Source: an uncultured Paracoccaceae bacterium (GTDB lineage: Bacteria > Pseudomonadota > Alphaproteobacteria > Rhodobacterales > Rhodobacteraceae). Taken from it: 64,000 nt of DNA. The stretch spans positions 62,001-126,000 of the forward strand of contig CANLND010000003.1 in the NCBI GenBank assembly GCA_947492585.1. Reading direction: 5' to 3'. A program made the position numbers and the translations under genes. Under the pieces are notes generated by a model. The model was not told the DNA's origin. It ran no database searches and saw only the letters and a program-made list of their open reading frames with translations. The first letter of the stretch is position 1, and each line of letters opens with the position of its first letter. Below, piece by piece: positions 8,151 through 17,047 of the stretch.

Positions 8151-9722
8151 TTAAGAGCGGGGGCCGATCGTTCTACAGGTCAGATTGCGCGCGGCAAGTC
8201 GGCGACAGGCCAGTTCAGCGCGTTCTTGGCTGAGGCCTTGGAAGGTGGCGTCAAAACCGCGTGGTGATTTGACGACTTTGCGCAGCGTGCCACTGAGTGT
8301 CGACATTTCGGTCAAAGCGGTTTTCAGCAGGACTTTTTCAGCCTTGAACCGATTGGTGTATCGCCCGACGCTGACGCCCCAATATCTACCGCCTGAGGTG
8401 GACAACCGGGTGACAACAACAGGCGCCGGGTCTTGCGTCGCAGCGGATTGGAATTTTGCAGGGCGTGCCTGCGGACGCAATCCACCACGATACGGCTGTA
8501 CACGTGACACCGGCACAGAGGTGCTGACCGATGCCACGGCGGCAATGATCTGTGCCTCGGCTTGATCTGACGCTGTGGCGACGGCAGGCGTGACTTGGAC
8601 CTGCGTTGCCTCAGCCAAGGCGGCGTGAATGCTGTCTTTTAGCTCTTCTGTATCGGTCTCGGCGAGCTGAACGCGCACTGGGCGAGTTTTTGGGCGCAGG
8701 CTTTTGGTGACGGCACCGGTCACGCGGATCGTCTTGCCGGCTCCTTGCGTGGCTGCCGGGGTGGTGTTTTGGGCGCTACGGATGCCTGAGTTGCCTTGAT
8801 ACGCGGGGCGTGATGGTCGGCGCAGTTTTGCATGCGACGGCGCCCGGCGAAAACCCAGATCCAGCAGTTCGGTGATCTTGGCGTTGCGCGAGGTTGATGA
8901 TTTCCCGCCAAAGACGGTCGCGATGATACGCTCGTTGCCACGTTTGGCTGAGGCAACAAGGTTGGAACCCGCAGCGTTGGTATAGCCGGTTTTGATCCCA
9001 TCCGCGCCTTTGTACGAGGCCAACAAACGGCGGTTGGTATTGGCGACCTTGCGCACTTTGGCATCAATCGTTGTGCGCGAAAACAGATGATAATATTCGG
9101 GATAGTCATACAACATATGACGTCCCAGATTGGTCATATCCCGTGCGGTGGACATGTGGCCCTTGGCGGTCAAACCATGGGCATTTTTAAAGGTTGTTTT
9201 GCTCATGCCAAGCGCTTTTGCGGTGCGGGTCATGCGCCGCGCAAATGCGGCTTCGGATCCTGAAATCGCTTCGCCAAGCGCGGTGGCCGCATCATTGGCG
9301 GATTTGACGGCAGTAGCGCGAATCAAATAGCGGACGGCAATTTTTTGACCACTGCGCAGCCCCAGCTTTGACGGCTGCTCTGCGGCTGCGTTGCTTGAAA
9401 CCTTGACCTTGGTGTCCAGCGTCAGCTCGCCATTCCGAATGGCCTCAAAGGTGATGTACAGCGTCATCATTTTGGTCAAAGAGGCCGGGTGCAACCGTGT
9501 GTCGGCATTGCGCGAATGCAGGACCTCGCCGGTGCGACCATCCATCACCATCGCCGCATATGGCGCGGCCTGAGCGGGCAGGGTGGAAAGACAGGTCATC
9601 ACCATCACAGCAAACAGGCCGCACATCACACGTGTGTGCCGTGCCGCACCTCGCGACATTGATGAAAAGACCCTGTTCAAACGGGGATTCCGGACGGACG
9701 GAACCTGCGCGATAACTGCCAT
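8151..9722 (-). CDS. D-alanyl-D-alanine carboxypeptidase with SPOR domain
   Basis: This is a penicillin-binding protein of the S11 family that trims peptidoglycan stem peptides in the periplasm. A signal peptide ends near LPAQAAPYA (about residue 53). The active-site motifs are all present: SLTK (nucleophile Ser), SAN and KTG in GIKTGYTNAAGSN. A long Pro/Arg-rich, low-complexity linker follows, then a C-terminal SPOR-like domain of about 75 residues (RYWGVSVGRYTNRFKAEK onwards), which in the family binds denuded glycan at division sites. The 523 residues are long because of the linker and SPOR domain. An internal ATG (MSRGAARHT) could be the true start, since the first 21 residues add nothing to the signal peptide. 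Confidence 0.92.
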   Translation of the reverse strand: MAVIAQVPSVRNPRLNRVFSSMSRGAARHTRVMCGLFAVMVMTCLSTLPAQAAPYAAMVMDGRTGEVLHSRNADTRLHPASLTKMMTLYITFEAIRNGELTLDTKVKVSSNAAAEQPSKLGLRSGQKIAVRYLIRATAVKSANDAATALGEAISGSEAAFARRMTRTAKALGMSKTTFKNAHGLTAKGHMSTARDMTNLGRHMLYDYPEYYHLFSRTTIDAKVRKVANTNRRLLASYKGADGIKTGYTNAAGSNLVASAKRGNERIIATVFGGKSSTSRNAKITELLDLGFRRAPSHAKLRRPSRPAYQGNSGIRSAQNTTPAATQGAGKTIRVTGAVTKSLRPKTRPVRVQLAETDTEELKDSIHAALAEATQVQVTPAVATASDQAEAQIIAAVASVSTSVPVSRVQPYRGGLRPQARPAKFQSAATQDPAPVVVTRLSTSGGRYWGVSVGRYTNRFKAEKVLLKTALTEMSTLSGTLRKVVKSPRGFDATFQGLSQERAELACRRLAARNLTCRTIGPRS

Positions 9723-10048
9723 ATGTGCCTCTCGTCGCCGGTTGTCCGGCTGACTTTTCTGCTCGCCCGGAGGCTAACACAATGACATTTTGGAATAAAC
9801 TGTTGCGATTAGGGTGAGATTAAAATTCTCCGTACGTGAATTTCGATATCTGGTGTTCACCCTCGGAGATTCTACTAGATGAAGACGTGGTTAATGGTTC
9901 ATTAACCTTTTGGCCCAGTGCAACAGGGTCAAAATTCGCGTCGATCCTGGCCATTCTTTGCCGATGTGCGGCGTTCAGGCCACAGGTGCCCACACAAGAT
10001 TTGCATGGGAAATGTGCGGCCCCTCGGGACTGCACAACGCGCTGTAAA
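9723..10048. other. Intergenic region upstream of the carboxypeptidase gene
   Basis: These 326 bases lie between the start of the reverse-strand carboxypeptidase gene and the stop of the reverse-strand HAD gene. I see no credible gene. The notable content is a CtrA-type palindrome at 9889-9907. The region presumably holds the carboxypeptidase promoter. Confidence 0.6.
9889..9907. promoter_or_regulatory. CtrA-like palindrome (TTAA-N7-TTAA)
   Basis: GGTTAATG and CATTAACC form a perfect 8-bp inverted repeat around GTT. Inside it, TTAATGGTTCATTAA (9891-9905) matches the CtrA consensus TTAA-N7-TTAA exactly. It lies about 170 bp upstream of the carboxypeptidase start. CtrA is present in Rhodobacterales; binding here is inferred from the motif only. 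Confidence 0.5.
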
Positions 10049-10762
10049 TTAGCTCACAGTTTGGATCAGATCAGCCAGACCGCTTAGGTCGGAAATCTCA
10101 CGGAACCTTGGTTGGTCTACCGGGGCTTCGGCATGTTCATGCTCCCAGACCAGGCCATGGGGAACAAAAACGCCCCAGCCTCCGGCTTCGACAACCGGCA
10201 CAACATCGGACCGCATGGAATTGCCGACCATCATAGCATGGCTGACATCTGTGCCATGTCGTTGGAAAATTTCCCTGTAAACGTCAGGCGTTTTGTCCGA
10301 CACGATTTCAACGCCATCAAACAGGTCACCCAATCCCGATTGCGCCAATTTCCGTTCTTGATCAAGGAGATCACCCTTGGTGATCAGCAACACCCTGTAG
10401 TCGCCCGCAACGGCTTCGACGGCTTCGCGGGCATGAGGCAGGAGTTCGATCGGGTAGGACAGCATCATTTGTCCGGCTTCGATCAGCTCTTTGATCACCG
10501 AAGCGGGCACCTGTTCATTTGTGACCTCAATTGCGGTTTCGATCATCGACAGCGTAAAGCCTTTGACACCATAGCCATACCGCCCAAGATTGCGAGTTTC
10601 TGCGTCCATGAGCAGTCGGTCCAGTTGCTCAGCGCTCATGTCGGTCGACGTGTGATCCTGTAGCAATTCCGCAAACCGCTGCTGGGTAACCCGAAAGAAA
10701 CGTTCATTGTGCCAAAGGGTGTCATCCGCATCAAATGCGATCGTTGTGAGGGTGTTTGCCAT
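10049..10762 (-). CDS. HAD-family hydrolase
   Basis: This cytoplasmic HAD-superfamily phosphatase has 237 residues. Motif I is DADDTLWHN, with the nucleophile Asp and the acid/base Asp. Motif II is ITKGD. The conserved Lys is in VSDKTPDVY and motif IV is VGNSMRSD. An all-helical cap lies between about residues 20 and 100, typical of subclass I enzymes acting on small phosphorylated metabolites. The substrate cannot be read from the sequence. It runs opposite to clpS, sharing the 87-bp gap 10763-10849 as promoter region. Confidence 0.9.
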   Translation of the reverse strand: MANTLTTIAFDADDTLWHNERFFRVTQQRFAELLQDHTSTDMSAEQLDRLLMDAETRNLGRYGYGVKGFTLSMIETAIEVTNEQVPASVIKELIEAGQMMLSYPIELLPHAREAVEAVAGDYRVLLITKGDLLDQERKLAQSGLGDLFDGVEIVSDKTPDVYREIFQRHGTDVSHAMMVGNSMRSDVVPVVEAGGWGVFVPHGLVWEHEHAEAPVDQPRFREISDLSGLADLIQTVS

Positions 10763-10849
10763 TCTTATGTCCTCTGTCTCTTTTCCTGCTGCCCGGAAAG
10801 GCTATATAAGCGCTTTATGAAATTCCATGCATGATCGGATCGACTTGTA

Positions 10850-11191
10850 ATGACGTTTGAGCCAGTAATGATGTCGGATCGTTCTGACGATGACAGCGAT
10901 CTGGACCTGTTGACGAAAACACGGCCCAAAACCAAGCGCCCCCCTCGTTATAAGGTGCTGTTGCTTAACGATGACTATACTCCGATGGAGTTTGTCGTGA
11001 TCGTTCTGGAGCGGTTCTTTGGTATGAACCACGCCCAATCGTTTGAAATCATGCTGACAGTCCACAAAAAAGGCGTTGCCGTGGTTGGTGTGTTCAGCCA
11101 TGAGATCGCTGAAACCAAGGTGGCACAGGTGATGGAATATGCCCAACGGCACCAGCATCCCCTGCAATGCACCATGGAAAAAGAAGAGTAA
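10850..11191 (+). CDS. clpS: ATP-dependent Clp protease adaptor ClpS
   Basis: ClpS binds N-degron substrates and delivers them to ClpAP. The protein has 113 residues, with a flexible acidic N-terminus of about 30 residues and then the ClpS core: [37 protein letters not shown] and a C-terminal helix. The DDYTPM segment forms the substrate pocket in the family. The start at 10850 is the first ATG; the in-frame ATGs at 10868 and 10871 would also give a complete core. In many genomes clpA follows, but here an RsmC-like methyltransferase gene does. Confidence 0.96.
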   Translation: MTFEPVMMSDRSDDDSDLDLLTKTRPKTKRPPRYKVLLLNDDYTPMEFVVIVLERFFGMNHAQSFEIMLTVHKKGVAVVGVFSHEIAETKVAQVMEYAQRHQHPLQCTMEKEE

Positions 11192-11212
11192 TCAACAGAA
11201 AGGGCCGTGCTG

Positions 11213-12199
11213 ATGTCCGTGCGCCTGTCACTGGCCTTAGAGACGGGCGGCTTTGCCGTGCCGGATCAGGGTCCCATTGCTGTGTTCCACCCCCGGTCCA
11301 CGGATGATCTTTCTGCGCTGCCGCGTGATCGCGTGGTGGTGGTACAGCCTTTCCGCCCCGATTTTGAGGCCTTCGAAGCCCAGGGCTATACCTGTATTGC
11401 CCAGTACCAAGGTGAGGCCCCGGTGGCCTCGGTGGTGTTTGTCACCCGTGCTAAGGTTTTGGCGCGCGATCTGGTGGCGCAGGCCGTGGCGATGACCACG
11501 GGGCCGGTGTTGATCGATGGGGCAAAAACGGATGGTATCGATTCGATTCTGAAAGAGCTGCGCAAAAGCAGCGCGCCTTCGACGCCCCTCTCCAAAGCTC
11601 ACGGTAAGGTGTTTTGGGTCTCGGGTGGCCAAGAGCTAGCGGCCTTACGCGCGGCGCCGACACAGCAGGTGGACGGGTTTATCACTGCGCCGGGTGTCTT
11701 TTCTGCAGATGGCATTGATCCAGCGTCGCAACTTTTGGCCGCAAACCTGCCGAAAAAATTGGGCAAACGAGTCGCGGACCTGGGGGCCGGTTGGGGTTAT
11801 CTGTCGGCGCAGATCCTGAAATATGACAGCGTCCAATCCCTGCATCTGGTCGAAGCGGATCACGCGGCACTGACCTGTGCGCGCCAGAATGTGGCGGACG
11901 ATCGCGCATCCTTTCATTGGGCGGATGCCCGCGGTTGGGGCGCGCCGGAGCTGATGGACAGTGTGGTGATGAATCCGCCGTTTCATTCCGGGCGCGCGGC
12001 GGAGCCTGAATTGGGGCAGGCCTTTATTGCCAAGGCCGCCAGTCTGTTAAGCCCCTCAGGCGATCTGTGGTTGGTGGCCAACCGGCACCTGCCATATGAA
12101 ACCACGATGGGTGAACGGTTTCACAAGGTTGAAGAAGTGGCCGGAGACAACCGTTTCAAAGTGTTGCATGGCTACCGTCCGCTGCGGCAAAAACGTTAA
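11213..12199 (+). CDS. Class I SAM-dependent methyltransferase, RsmC/RlmG-like
   Basis: The 328-residue protein has the two-lobe form of the RsmC/RlmG rRNA guanine-N2 methyltransferases. The N-terminal half is degenerate. The C-terminal half is catalytic, with the SAM-binding motif VADLGAGWGYLSAQIL and the NPPF motif (MNPPFHSGRA) that marks N-methylation of exocyclic amines. Likely target: 16S rRNA guanosine, by family resemblance only. I choose ATG 11213, with AAAGGG about eight bases upstream, over the in-frame GTG at 11207. It lies 21 bases after clpS and is probably co-transcribed. Confidence 0.87.
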   Translation: MSVRLSLALETGGFAVPDQGPIAVFHPRSTDDLSALPRDRVVVVQPFRPDFEAFEAQGYTCIAQYQGEAPVASVVFVTRAKVLARDLVAQAVAMTTGPVLIDGAKTDGIDSILKELRKSSAPSTPLSKAHGKVFWVSGGQELAALRAAPTQQVDGFITAPGVFSADGIDPASQLLAANLPKKLGKRVADLGAGWGYLSAQILKYDSVQSLHLVEADHAALTCARQNVADDRASFHWADARGWGAPELMDSVVMNPPFHSGRAAEPELGQAFIAKAASLLSPSGDLWLVANRHLPYETTMGERFHKVEEVAGDNRFKVLHGYRPLRQKR

Positions 12200-12277
12200 G
12201 CCGGGCAAGGCTGGTTTCCCTGACCAGCCTTCCTGTCTATTCTGCGGTTTGAACTGATCATCGACCGAGGCTGACAC

Positions 12278-13081
12278 ATGTCCTTTTCCATCTCTGGCAA
12301 GACCGCAATTGTGACCGGAGCCGCCAGCGGTATTGGTCTGGCGATAGGCAAACAATTTGCCGATGCGGGCGCCAATGTCATGTTTGCTGACATGAACGAA
12401 GCCGCCCTGATCAACGAATTGGGTGAGCAGGCCGAAGAGAGCAATATTCGCTTCTTTGCCGGAGACCTGCGTGAGCGGCTGACGATTGCCAACCTTTTGT
12501 CAGCGACCATTGATGCCTTTGATGAAATCGACGTTTTGGTCAACGGCGCGCGACAGGTTGAACCCAGCAATCCTCTGGACCCCGAGGACGATTCGCTGGA
12601 TCGCCTTCTGAACCAAAACCTGTTGCCGACCCTGCGTCTGTCACAGCAAGTGGCGCGCCGGATGATCAAACAAAGCGCGGATCAGGACGGCGACGAAATG
12701 GCAGGGTCGATCATCAACCTGTCGTCTATTGCCGCGCGGCGCACGCACCCCGATCTGATGGCCTATTCGGTGGCCTCGGCGGCATTGGATCAGCTAACAC
12801 GCTCACTGTCGGTGTCCTTGGCACCGCATCGGATCCGGGTGAATTCCATCGCATTTGGATCAGTTATGAGCGCCTCAATGCGCGAAACGCTGAAAGACAA
12901 CCGCAGCTTTCGTGCGGATATCGAAGAACACACGCCCTTGGGCCGGATCGCGTCTCCAACCGAGCTGACCGAAGCCGCGCAGTTCCTGGCATCAGATGCG
13001 GCGGGTTTCATGACCGGTCAGGTCATGACGCTCGATGGCGGGCGCACTTTGTTGGATCCGGTGGCGGCACCGGTCCACTGA
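12278..13081 (+). CDS. SDR-family oxidoreductase lacking the catalytic lysine
   Basis: This Rossmann-fold short-chain dehydrogenase homologue has 267 residues. The NAD(P)-binding motif TGAASGIGLAIG and the NGARQ equivalent of NNAG are present, as is the Ser region IINLSSIAARR. At the active site YxxxK reads YSVAS, so the catalytic Lys is replaced by Ser. The codons at about 12763-12777 confirm this. The enzyme may be inactive, use another base or act as a binding protein. It lies 15 bases before hemF on the same strand and may be co-transcribed with it. Substrate unknown. Confidence 0.88.
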   Translation: MSFSISGKTAIVTGAASGIGLAIGKQFADAGANVMFADMNEAALINELGEQAEESNIRFFAGDLRERLTIANLLSATIDAFDEIDVLVNGARQVEPSNPLDPEDDSLDRLLNQNLLPTLRLSQQVARRMIKQSADQDGDEMAGSIINLSSIAARRTHPDLMAYSVASAALDQLTRSLSVSLAPHRIRVNSIAFGSVMSASMRETLKDNRSFRADIEEHTPLGRIASPTELTEAAQFLASDAAGFMTGQVMTLDGGRTLLDPVAAPVH

Positions 13082-13096
13082 TCAGGACAGAAGATT

Positions 13097-13990
13097 ATGA
13101 CAGAAGACATGAAAACCGAAAAAGCCCGCGCGGCGGCGTGGTTCCGCACCTTGCGCGATGAAATTGTCACCTGTTTCGAAGCGTTGGAGCACAGCCACTC
13201 CTCCGGCCCGTTTGCGGATCAGGAACCGGGCAGCTTTGAGGTGACCGAAACCAAACGCAGCGCGCCGGATGGCGGCGACGCTGGGGGTGGTTTGATGAGC
13301 GTGATGCGCGGCGGGCGGGTGTTCGAAAAGGTTGGCGTCAATATCTCCGAGGTTTACGGCACTCTGGGAGAGCGGGCACAAAACGCGATGGCGGCACGCA
13401 AAGGCATTCCCGGCATGAAGGACGACCCACGGTTTTGGGCGTCGGGCATTTCGCTGGTGGCGCATATGCGCAATCCGCAGGTGCCTGCGGTGCATATGAA
13501 CACCCGTATGTTTTGGACGCCGCATGCTTGGTGGTTCGGCGGGGGATCTGACCTGAATCCCTGCTTGGAATATGCCGAGGACACGGCACATTTCCACGAC
13601 ACCCAGAAAACCCATTTGGATCCGCATGGGACAGACCTTTATCCGCGCCTCAAAGAATGGGCGGACGAGTATTTTTACATTCCGCACCGCAACCGTGCGC
13701 GCGGCGTTGGTGGCATTTTTATGGATGACCGGAATTCGGGCGATTGGGATGCGGACTTTGCGCTGACCCAGGACATTGGCCGTGCTTTTCTACCGGCTTA
13801 TGCGCCGTTGGTGGAAAAACGCCGGGTTCAAGCGTTTGATGACGCCGACAAAGATGCCCAGTTGGTGCACCGGGGGCTCTACGCCGAATACAATCTGGTG
13901 TATGATCGTGGTACCAAATTTGGCTTGGAAACCGGACACGACGCTAACGCCGTGTTGATGAGCCTCCCGCCCTTGGCCAAGTGGGTCTGA
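13097..13990 (+). CDS. hemF: Oxygen-dependent coproporphyrinogen III oxidase
   Basis: HemF uses O2 to decarboxylate two propionates of coproporphyrinogen III, giving protoporphyrinogen IX in haem synthesis. The protein has 297 residues, the family norm. Recognisable segments are GGGLMSVMRGGRVFEKVGVN near the N-terminus, HMNTRMFWT, WWFGGGSDLNPC and the C-terminal EYNLVYDRGTKFGLETG. The ATG at 13097 follows the stop of the SDR gene by 15 bases. It is the aerobic enzyme, in keeping with an organism that also carries high-affinity cbb3 oxidase. Confidence 0.97.
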   Translation: MTEDMKTEKARAAAWFRTLRDEIVTCFEALEHSHSSGPFADQEPGSFEVTETKRSAPDGGDAGGGLMSVMRGGRVFEKVGVNISEVYGTLGERAQNAMAARKGIPGMKDDPRFWASGISLVAHMRNPQVPAVHMNTRMFWTPHAWWFGGGSDLNPCLEYAEDTAHFHDTQKTHLDPHGTDLYPRLKEWADEYFYIPHRNRARGVGGIFMDDRNSGDWDADFALTQDIGRAFLPAYAPLVEKRRVQAFDDADKDAQLVHRGLYAEYNLVYDRGTKFGLETGHDANAVLMSLPPLAKWV

Positions 13991-14005
13991 TAGTCCTGCG
14001 GTTCG

Positions 14006-14482
14006 TCAGGTGTTGATACTGAATGCAATGTCCTGATCATTCTTCACAACTTCCATGACCGCAAAAGAGTTGGTTTGGCGGATACCCGGCAGTTTGCTGA
14101 GCTTTTCGCCAATCACATCACGAAAATGCGCCATGTCGCGGGTGCGCACGATCAGCATATAATCAAACGAGCCTGCAATCATCATGCAGGTCTCGACCTC
14201 GTCGATCTGGGTGACAGCGGTGTTGAATTCGTTCAGGCTGACGTCCGCATTTGCGGCCATCGAGATATGTACGATTGTGAGGTGCGACAGACCCAGTTGA
14301 TCAGGGTTTACAACCGCTTTGTACTTCGAAATCATCCCGGATTTTTCAAGCCGTTTGACACGCTCTGCACAGGGTGTGTTCGTGAGATTGACTCTACTTG
14401 AAAGATCAACAACCGACAGGCGGCCGTTCTGCTGGAGCTCGGACAGGATTTTTCGGTCGATTCGGTCCAAATCTCTTCTCAT
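14006..14482 (-). CDS. Lrp/AsnC-family transcriptional regulator
   Basis: The 158-residue protein begins with a winged helix-turn-helix of Lrp type (LDRIDRKILSELQQNGRLSV and NTPCAERVKRLEKSGMI). It continues with the RAM/AsnC ligand-binding domain, which has ETCMMIAGSFDYMLIVRTRD. Such proteins form octamers that sense amino acids. It is divergent from the stress-protein/symporter pair and shares a 192-bp gap with it. Control of the alanine-type symporter is a reasonable guess but is not shown by the sequence. Confidence 0.92.
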   Translation of the reverse strand: MRRDLDRIDRKILSELQQNGRLSVVDLSSRVNLTNTPCAERVKRLEKSGMISKYKAVVNPDQLGLSHLTIVHISMAANADVSLNEFNTAVTQIDEVETCMMIAGSFDYMLIVRTRDMAHFRDVIGEKLSKLPGIRQTNSFAVMEVVKNDQDIAFSINT

Positions 14483-14674
14483 TTAGTGAAATATCCCAAA
14501 AATCTCTATTTAGACGGAATTATTACCACGTTTTGCGGTGAATTTGTTCCCACTTACTAGAGAATTCCACTGATATTGTCGAGCAGGGTTCCTTCCGTGT
14601 CACTGCGCGGGAGCGGTGCCCCAATAAACAAAAGTGCTGTGCATCAAGTGCAGTGCGACACTAAGGAGGAAGAA

Positions 14675-15112
14675 ATGAACGCAAAACTCATCATCGGATT
14701 GGATGGCGAGGCGACGGGAAGTCGCGCGCTGTCCTACGGTAAAAAACTGTCAACGCTCATAGGTGATTGCGCGATTGTGGTGGTCTATGTCATCGAATGG
14801 TCGCCTTTTACCTTTCAGACAGCAGAAGAAAACGCGCAGCGCCACAAGCGCCGCGAGGAAGAGCTGAAGATCGCCCAGGAGCGCATTCTGGATCCCGCGA
14901 TCGAACAGCTGACCAACGAAGGCCTGACCGTGAAAGGTATCGTGCGTCATGGTGACGTCGCCGACACGCTGAATGCGATCGCATTGGAAGAAGGCGCGGA
15001 GCAGATCGTTGTTGCACGCTCCTCGGAGGGTGGCATCTCACGTCGCCTGTTCGGCAGCGCCACAAGCAACCTTGTCATGCACGCCAGCGTGCCTGTCACC
15101 GTTGTCGGCTGA
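14675..15112 (+). CDS. Universal stress protein (UspA family)
   Basis: This is a single-domain Usp of 145 residues. It has the N-terminal LIIGLDGEATGSRALSYGKK strand-loop and the C-terminal nucleotide-binding pattern VARSSEGGISRRLFGSATSN, a G-x2-G-x9-G(S/T) ATP-binding form. A strong AAGGAGG site precedes the ATG at 14675. The frame remains open upstream to 14576 but lacks a ribosome site there. It lies 15 bases before the symporter gene, so the two probably form one operon in which the Usp may modulate the transporter. Confidence 0.92.
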   Translation: MNAKLIIGLDGEATGSRALSYGKKLSTLIGDCAIVVVYVIEWSPFTFQTAEENAQRHKRREEELKIAQERILDPAIEQLTNEGLTVKGIVRHGDVADTLNAIALEEGAEQIVVARSSEGGISRRLFGSATSNLVMHASVPVTVVG

Positions 15113-15127
15113 TCGGGAAAGAGGGAT

Positions 15128-16684
15128 ATGATGAAAAATTCTGTAAAACTCGGCATGGCAGCAGCCATGTCCACCGTCGCAGCCTCAAGCGCGGTCGCAC
15201 AAGAGGCGATGAGCCTTGATGCAAAAGTGAACGCGGCCTTTGCCTCGTCAACCGGTTGGTTCGTAAATCTGATCTTTGCGCCATTCCCGGGCACGGCATT
15301 CCCGTGGATTGTGATGTGGCTGGTGGTCGCGGCGACCGTGTTCACAGTGTATTTTGGCTTTGTCCAGCTGCGGTTTTTTACCCACGCGATTCAGCTGGTC
15401 AAAGGGGACTACTCTGATCCCAAAGATAAGGGTGAAGTCAGCCACTTTCAGGCCTTGGCAACCGCGCTGTCGGGCACCGTTGGTCTGGGTAACATTGCGG
15501 GTGTGGCCGTGGCCGTTGGCATTGGTGGTCCGGGCGCAACCTTCTGGATGATCTTGGCGGGCCTGATGGGCATGGCGTCGAAATTCACCGAATGTACACT
15601 TGGCGTGAAATACCGCAATGAATATGCCGATGGCACCGTGTCTGGTGGCCCGATGTATTACATCACCAAAGGCTTTGCCGAAAAAGGTCTGCCTGGCGGT
15701 AAGATCCTGGCGGTTCTGTTTGCGGTGTTCTGTATCCTTGGCGCGCTGGGTGGCGGCAACATGTTCCAAGCCAACCAAGCGCACGCGCAAATCGCAGGCA
15801 TCGTTGGCGACTACCCCGGTTGGATCACAGGCGTTGTCTTTGCCATTGTTGTGTTCATGGTGATTGTGGGCGGTATCAAATCTATCGCCAACGTCACAGA
15901 GAAAGTGGTTCCCATTATGGGCGTCATGTATGTTGGCGCGGCGCTGATCATCCTGTTGGTTAACTATGATAAAATCGGTTGGGCCTTTGGTCAGATCTTT
16001 GACGGCGCATTCACCGGTCTTGGTGTAGCGGGTGGTTTTGTTGGCGCTCTGATCCAGGGCTTCAAACGCGCGGCCTTCTCTAACGAAGCTGGCGTTGGCT
16101 CGGCGGCGATTGCCCACTCGGCGGTGAAAACCAACGAACCGATCACCGAAGGCTTTGTGTCCCTGCTGGAGCCGCTGATCGATACTGTTGTTATCTGCAC
16201 CATGACCGCGCTGGTCATCACCATTTCGCAGCAGCTGATCATTGATCCGGAAACCGGAAACTATGTTCTGAACGAAGCAGGCTCGGCCATCGCGACTGTT
16301 GGTGGTGTGGGCGGCGTTGCGCTGACCTCGGCTGCCTTTGGCGCCTCGATCAGCTGGTTCCCATTTGTTCTGGCCATCGCGGTTGTTCTGTTTGCCTTCT
16401 CAACCATGATTTCGTGGTCCTACTACGGGCTGAAGGCATGGACCTTCCTGTTTGGCGAAGGCAAAATGTCTGAACTGACTTTCAAGGTGATCTTCTGCAT
16501 CTTCATCGTGATTGGTGCGGCGGCAAGCTTGGGTCCGGTCATCGACTTCTCGGATGCGGCGATCTTTGCGATGGCTGTGGTAAACATCTTTGCGCTGTAT
16601 TTCCTGATGGGCATCGTGCGCGAAGAGCTGGCGTCATACTCCAGCCGTTTGAAAACCGGTGAAATCGTCAAGCACAAAGCCTGA
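15128..16684 (+). CDS. Sodium:alanine symporter, AGCS family
   Basis: The 518-residue membrane protein has about 11 hydrophobic helices. It carries AGCS family signatures GTVGLGNIAGVAVAV and AFSNEAGVGSAAIAHSA, the latter in the conserved Na+/substrate core. It probably imports alanine, glycine or a related amino acid with Na+. Unusually, the first 25 residues (up to AVAQEA) look like a cleavable signal peptide ahead of the first real helix. Adjacent ATGs at 15128 and 15131 are both possible starts. A strong terminator follows 46 bases after the stop. Confidence 0.95.
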   Translation: MMKNSVKLGMAAAMSTVAASSAVAQEAMSLDAKVNAAFASSTGWFVNLIFAPFPGTAFPWIVMWLVVAATVFTVYFGFVQLRFFTHAIQLVKGDYSDPKDKGEVSHFQALATALSGTVGLGNIAGVAVAVGIGGPGATFWMILAGLMGMASKFTECTLGVKYRNEYADGTVSGGPMYYITKGFAEKGLPGGKILAVLFAVFCILGALGGGNMFQANQAHAQIAGIVGDYPGWITGVVFAIVVFMVIVGGIKSIANVTEKVVPIMGVMYVGAALIILLVNYDKIGWAFGQIFDGAFTGLGVAGGFVGALIQGFKRAAFSNEAGVGSAAIAHSAVKTNEPITEGFVSLLEPLIDTVVICTMTALVITISQQLIIDPETGNYVLNEAGSAIATVGGVGGVALTSAAFGASISWFPFVLAIAVVLFAFSTMISWSYYGLKAWTFLFGEGKMSELTFKVIFCIFIVIGAAASLGPVIDFSDAAIFAMAVVNIFALYFLMGIVREELASYSSRLKTGEIVKHKA

Positions 16685-16730
16685 TCTTATCGGCAGGTCC
16701 ATCCTGCTGTGTTTGTGAGATTGAGCGATC

Positions 16731-16758
16731 AAAGGGCCCTTTTTAGGGGCCCTTTTTT
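16731..16758 (+). terminator. Intrinsic terminator of the Usp-symporter operon
   Basis: AAAGGGCCC (16731-16739) pairs with GGGCCCTTT (16747-16755) across a T-rich loop, and the T-run continues to 16758. It marks the left edge of the AT-richer island that follows. Confidence 0.9.
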
Positions 16759-17047
16759 GCGGTCGATTTTGGTGGGCGCCTTGCAACCAAAACGTACGCA
16801 GCGAGAGCAACGATGACAGATGGCTACAATCGCAAGCCCTGCCAAACAGGTATTATGCTGATGAGGGGGCAATGCCGCGCAAAGCATTGAATGCTGCACA
16901 GTGATCAAATGACTGACAAGCGCAGATTGCGACCTTTGCAAAGTTCTGGGGTCGGCCCAGAGCCGACCTTCAGCACCATTGCGACTCTTTTCCGGGAAGC
17001 GGCCTTTCCGACCTTGCGTTTGTCCAGCGCCAACTAAGCCGAAAATG
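16759..17047. other. Non-coding stretch at left edge of accessory island
   Basis: No credible gene is visible between the symporter terminator and the SIR2 gene stop. A perfect 7-bp inverted repeat, GGTCGGC and GCCGACC around CCAGA, lies at 16950-16968. The surrounding sequence looks like decayed intergenic DNA. It could hold an insertion boundary, but I found no direct repeat or tRNA fragment to prove one. Confidence 0.5.
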
